From NCBI RefSeq assembly GCF_009730915.1, contig NC_052489.1, positions 24,421,916 to 24,485,915 on the forward strand: DNA of 64,000 bases. Direction: 5' to 3'. Source of the DNA: Dioscorea cayenensis subsp. rotundata (Eukaryota > Streptophyta > Magnoliopsida > Dioscoreales > Dioscoreaceae). Both the position numbers and the translations under genes were made by a program. Positions within the stretch are counted from its first letter, which is position 1; every line of letters starts with the position of its first letter. Below, piece after piece: positions 61,225-64,000 of this stretch. The notes below the pieces were generated by a model. That model saw nothing but the letters and a program-made list of their open reading frames with translations. It was not told the origin of the DNA and made no database searches.

Positions 61225-64000
61225 CATCTTGATGGTTGTGGTTGTTGTCTTCTGGTTTTGCATGAAGAGTTTTCTCATGGGAGTCTCTTATCTCTTATCT
61301 TTTCTTGTTTTTATGGTTTCTTTTATAGATTTTAGACCTATTATGTGCTGGAATTGCAGAGGCGTGTCAGGGCGTGATACTATTTCTCATATTCGTAGAC
61401 TTCTTGTCAAGCATAAACCGCTGTTGTGTTGTCTTGTGGAGACGCGTGCGGATGAGGTTCGTTTGCGGCGATTTTGTGCTAAGTTGGGTAAGGAGTGGGA
61501 GTGGGCTACTGTTGCAGCTAACGGTTACTCCGGTGGCATTATTGTCCTTTGGAAGCGCCAAGTGGGTTGTGTTACTCCGATGGCGATATCCAGGTTTGCT
61601 CTTCATTTGGTTATCTCTGATAATAGTAACTCTGATTGGTTTGTGTCTGTGATTTATAATGATAGTAGGGTTAGTGGTCAACGGCGGTTGTGGCATGAAC
61701 TTTCAGGTTTGTCCTCCCTTAACCTTGCTTGGGTTATTATTGGTGATTTTAATTCTATTGTGCATGGTGATGAGCATAAAGGGGGTTTGTTTCGTTATTA
61801 TGCCCGTAAGGCCAGACTTTTCTCGAACTTCATTGCTGTTAATGGTTTATTAGAGGTTGGTTATACTGGGTCGGCGTTTACTTGGTGTAATAATCAATCG
61901 GGTTTAGCTCGTCGTTGGGCTAGGCTTGATAGGTGTTTGGTTAACTCGGCTTGGGCTGCGAATTTTGATGTGTATGTTACTGTTCATCTCCCCCGAATTT
62001 GCTCTGATCATGCTCCCCTCCTTCTTAAGATGTCTGCTCGGCCTGTTGGTAAAACCAGAATCTTTAGGTTTGATAATTATTGGCTGGACTATTTACATTG
62101 TCATGGTATAGTTCGTAATGCTTGGAATTTCCAGCCTAACTCTAATCCGTTGCATGCTTTTTATCATTTAGTGGCTCGTTGTAAGAAACAGCTTTGCTTG
62201 TGGCGTGCTAGTGGTAAGTCCTCCCTTGAGAAGAGTCTTGTGAATACTGAGTTAGAGATTAATGCTCTTGAATTACTTGACAGTGCTTCTCCTGCTAACC
62301 CTGAAATACATAACTCTTTGGTTTCTCTGTATAACAAATTCTCTGCCCTGCAGCGGCAAAGTGCTTGTAAATGGGCCCAGTGGGCTCGCCTCCAGTGGGT
62401 TCAAGATGGTGATCATAATACTGGGTTTTTTCACAACTGTGTTCGGTTTCGTAAGCATGTTAATTCTATTTCCCATATCTTGGATGCTAATGGTAATGTG
62501 TGTTTTGGGCATCAGGGGATTGAGCAGGTTTTTGTTGATTTTTATGGTAAGTTGTGGTCTGAGTCTGATCCGAAAAATGTTTCTGATGTTTGTTTTGCCC
62601 TGCCTGATGATTTGATTTCGCTTTCTGATTGTGATGCTGATTTTTTGGTCAAGGATGTTTCTAAAAACGAGGTCTTCCAAACGTTGATTTCTCTTCCTTC
62701 GGGTAAGAGTCCTGGTCCTGATGGTTTGAATGTTGAGTTTTATCGGTTTTTCTGGGATGTGGTTGGGGACCACTTGTTTGATGTTGTTTCTCATTTTTTT
62801 AAAACTGGCTCCTTACCGGCTTCCTGGGGCAGGACCTATGTTACTCTTATTCCTAAGAAGCCTAATCCCAAATGTGTTTCTGATTTTCGGCCTATTTCTC
62901 TGTGCAATGTGAGCTATAAGGTTATTTCCAAGCTGCTTGCTAATCGTCTTAAGCATGTCTTGCCTAAGCTTATTGGGCGGGAGCAATGTGGCTTTGTGTC
63001 GGGTCAGAATGCTTTTGATAATATCATTGCTCTTCAGGAAATTGCTCATTCTTTTAATAGAGAGTTGGTTAGCCCCCTAGGATGCTAGTTAAAATAGATA
63101 TTGAAAAGGCCTATGATACGTTATCCTGGTCTGCTATTCTTGCCACTATGACTAAAATGCATTTTCCGCCTCGTTGGATTTCTTGGATCAAGGGTTGCCT
63201 TAGTTCTGTCTCCCTTTCTATTATCATCAATGGGCAGCCAACTGCTTGGTTCCTTTCTTCGCGTGGGGTGAGACAAGGAGATCCTATTTCGCCGTATCTA
63301 TTTATTTTGGTTTCTCAAAATCTCACTGCTATGCTTAATTATGCCCTTAGAAATAATATGATCCCGGGTTTTAGTTGTGGTCTTCGCCAGAACTTTAATC
63401 ACTTAATGTACGCTGATGATTTGATCCTTGTCACTATTGCGTCTCGTAAGGTTGCTCGATTTGTTAAGCTCTGTCTTCAAATTTATGGTCAGTTGACTGG
63501 TCAGGTTGCCAATTCTGCGAAGTCGGAAGTGTTCTTTCCTTCTTGGGCTAATGGGAGGGTTATTCAGAGCATTTGTGCCATTTTGTCCTTTCAGCAGGGT
63601 TCCTTTCCTTTTACCTATCTGGGAGTACTTATCTCTCCCAGAAGGCTTGCGCAGACCTGCTTTAGGGGCATGGTTGAGAAAGTTGAGAGATCTATTGCTA
63701 CTTGGCACAAATCTAATATTATGCACCTAGTTAACAGCAGAGATACTATGCTTGACCAGATTTCTATTTGTGCTAGGAATTTCCTTTGGTCCTCTAGTGG
63801 TAATCGTAGTGGCATGCACCTGGTTAACAGCAGAGATACTATGCTTGGTAGATCTGAGGGGGGCCTCTCTATTAAGAATTTGAGGTTTTCTAAAGTGGCT
63901 TTGATGGCTAAACATGCTTTTAATTATCTGAATTTGCGGGATACAATTTGGGTGGATTTAATTTTTCATAAATATGGTTGTTTTAATGTTTGGAAGGACT
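61214..64000 (+). pseudogene. LINE ORF2 (endonuclease and reverse transcriptase), interrupted and cut by the window
   Basis: An ATG at 61214 overlaps the end of ORF1 by 11 bases; the domain proper starts at 61343 (MCWNCRGVSG). Endonuclease motifs: WNCRG, LVETR, IGDFNSI, RLDRCLV and SDHAPLLL. Reverse transcriptase follows: SGKSPGPDGLNVEFYRFFW, FRPISLCNVSYKVISKLLAN, then after a frameshift near 63078 VKIDIEKAYDTLSW, GVRQGDPISPYLF and the catalytic MYADD near 63408. A 34-bp sequence is duplicated at 63721 and 63814, and the family's usual LS.AGR-type segment is missing there. The C-terminal zinc-binding tail lies outside the window. Confidence 0.88.

Larger units (their letters stand above)
59400..64000 (+). 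mobile_element. L1-type LINE, decayed, 3' end outside the window
   Basis: Two consecutive ORFs in plant L1 order: an ORF1 with a DUF4283-like RNA-binding domain and zinc knuckle, then ORF2 with an apurinic endonuclease and reverse transcriptase. The region is much richer in GC than the DNA before it. The 5' end is placed near 59400, where composition changes; no target duplication can be checked because the 3' end is beyond 64000. Both ORFs are interrupted, so it is not active. No LTRs, integrase or protease were seen. Confidence 0.9.

Noticed and set aside
61030-63088. Host gene with endonuclease/exonuclease domain
   Set aside because: The endonuclease is followed by reverse transcriptase and preceded by LINE ORF1, so it is a LINE ORF2.
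1-64000. LTR retrotransposons, endogenous viral copies or Polinton-like elements
   Set aside because: No paired long terminal repeats and no integrase, protease, capsid or envelope-like frames were seen; the only reverse transcriptase sequence is LINE type.

Overview
The window is nuclear DNA from a flowering plant. The protein families are plant-specific: PLS- and P-class PPR proteins, a group I WRKY, CCCH/LOTUS/RRM proteins, a plastid-type mTERF and a CHASE histidine kinase. Introns are GT-AG, and intergenic DNA is AT-rich with LINE and Mutator-like debris. Several coding regions have a GC-rich 5' end that fades to AT-rich, which is typical of monocots. A non-grass monocot is my best guess, held weakly.

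Layout: a non-autonomous Mutator-like element with long inverted ends and a 9-bp target duplication (1184-2990) sits about 140 bp upstream of an intronless PPR gene (3129-4817, + strand). About 5.6 kb of AT-rich DNA follows, ending in a 5'-truncated LINE tail (10480-11053). Next are a six-exon group I WRKY gene (11310-16092, +) and two convergent paralogous CCCH-LOTUS-RRM genes with the same eight-part logic (18817-21751 + and 23755-26025 -). After these come an MTERF5-like gene (27960-31046, -), a small SAM-domain gene (32328-35465, +), a DYW-class PPR gene (36575-38629, -), a P-class PPR gene (39656-42280, +), a small plant protein of unknown function (45085-45486, +), a 13-exon AHK2-type cytokinin receptor (50879-58190, +), and a decayed L1-type LINE that runs off the right edge (59400-64000).

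The genes do not form a pathway. Four of them (three PPR proteins and the mTERF) belong to organelle gene-expression families. The receptor signals from membranes through a His-to-Asp relay. The WRKY and CCCH proteins are nuclear or cytoplasmic regulators.

The most interesting signal is in the cytokinin receptor. Exons 1-2, which encode its long N-terminal extension, look like a degenerate tandem copy of exons 3-4, which encode a membrane helix plus the first half of the CHASE domain. An overlapping upstream ORF covers the receptor start codon. Gene models were built by hand from reading frames, splice signals and remembered family sequences. No search or alignment program was run.
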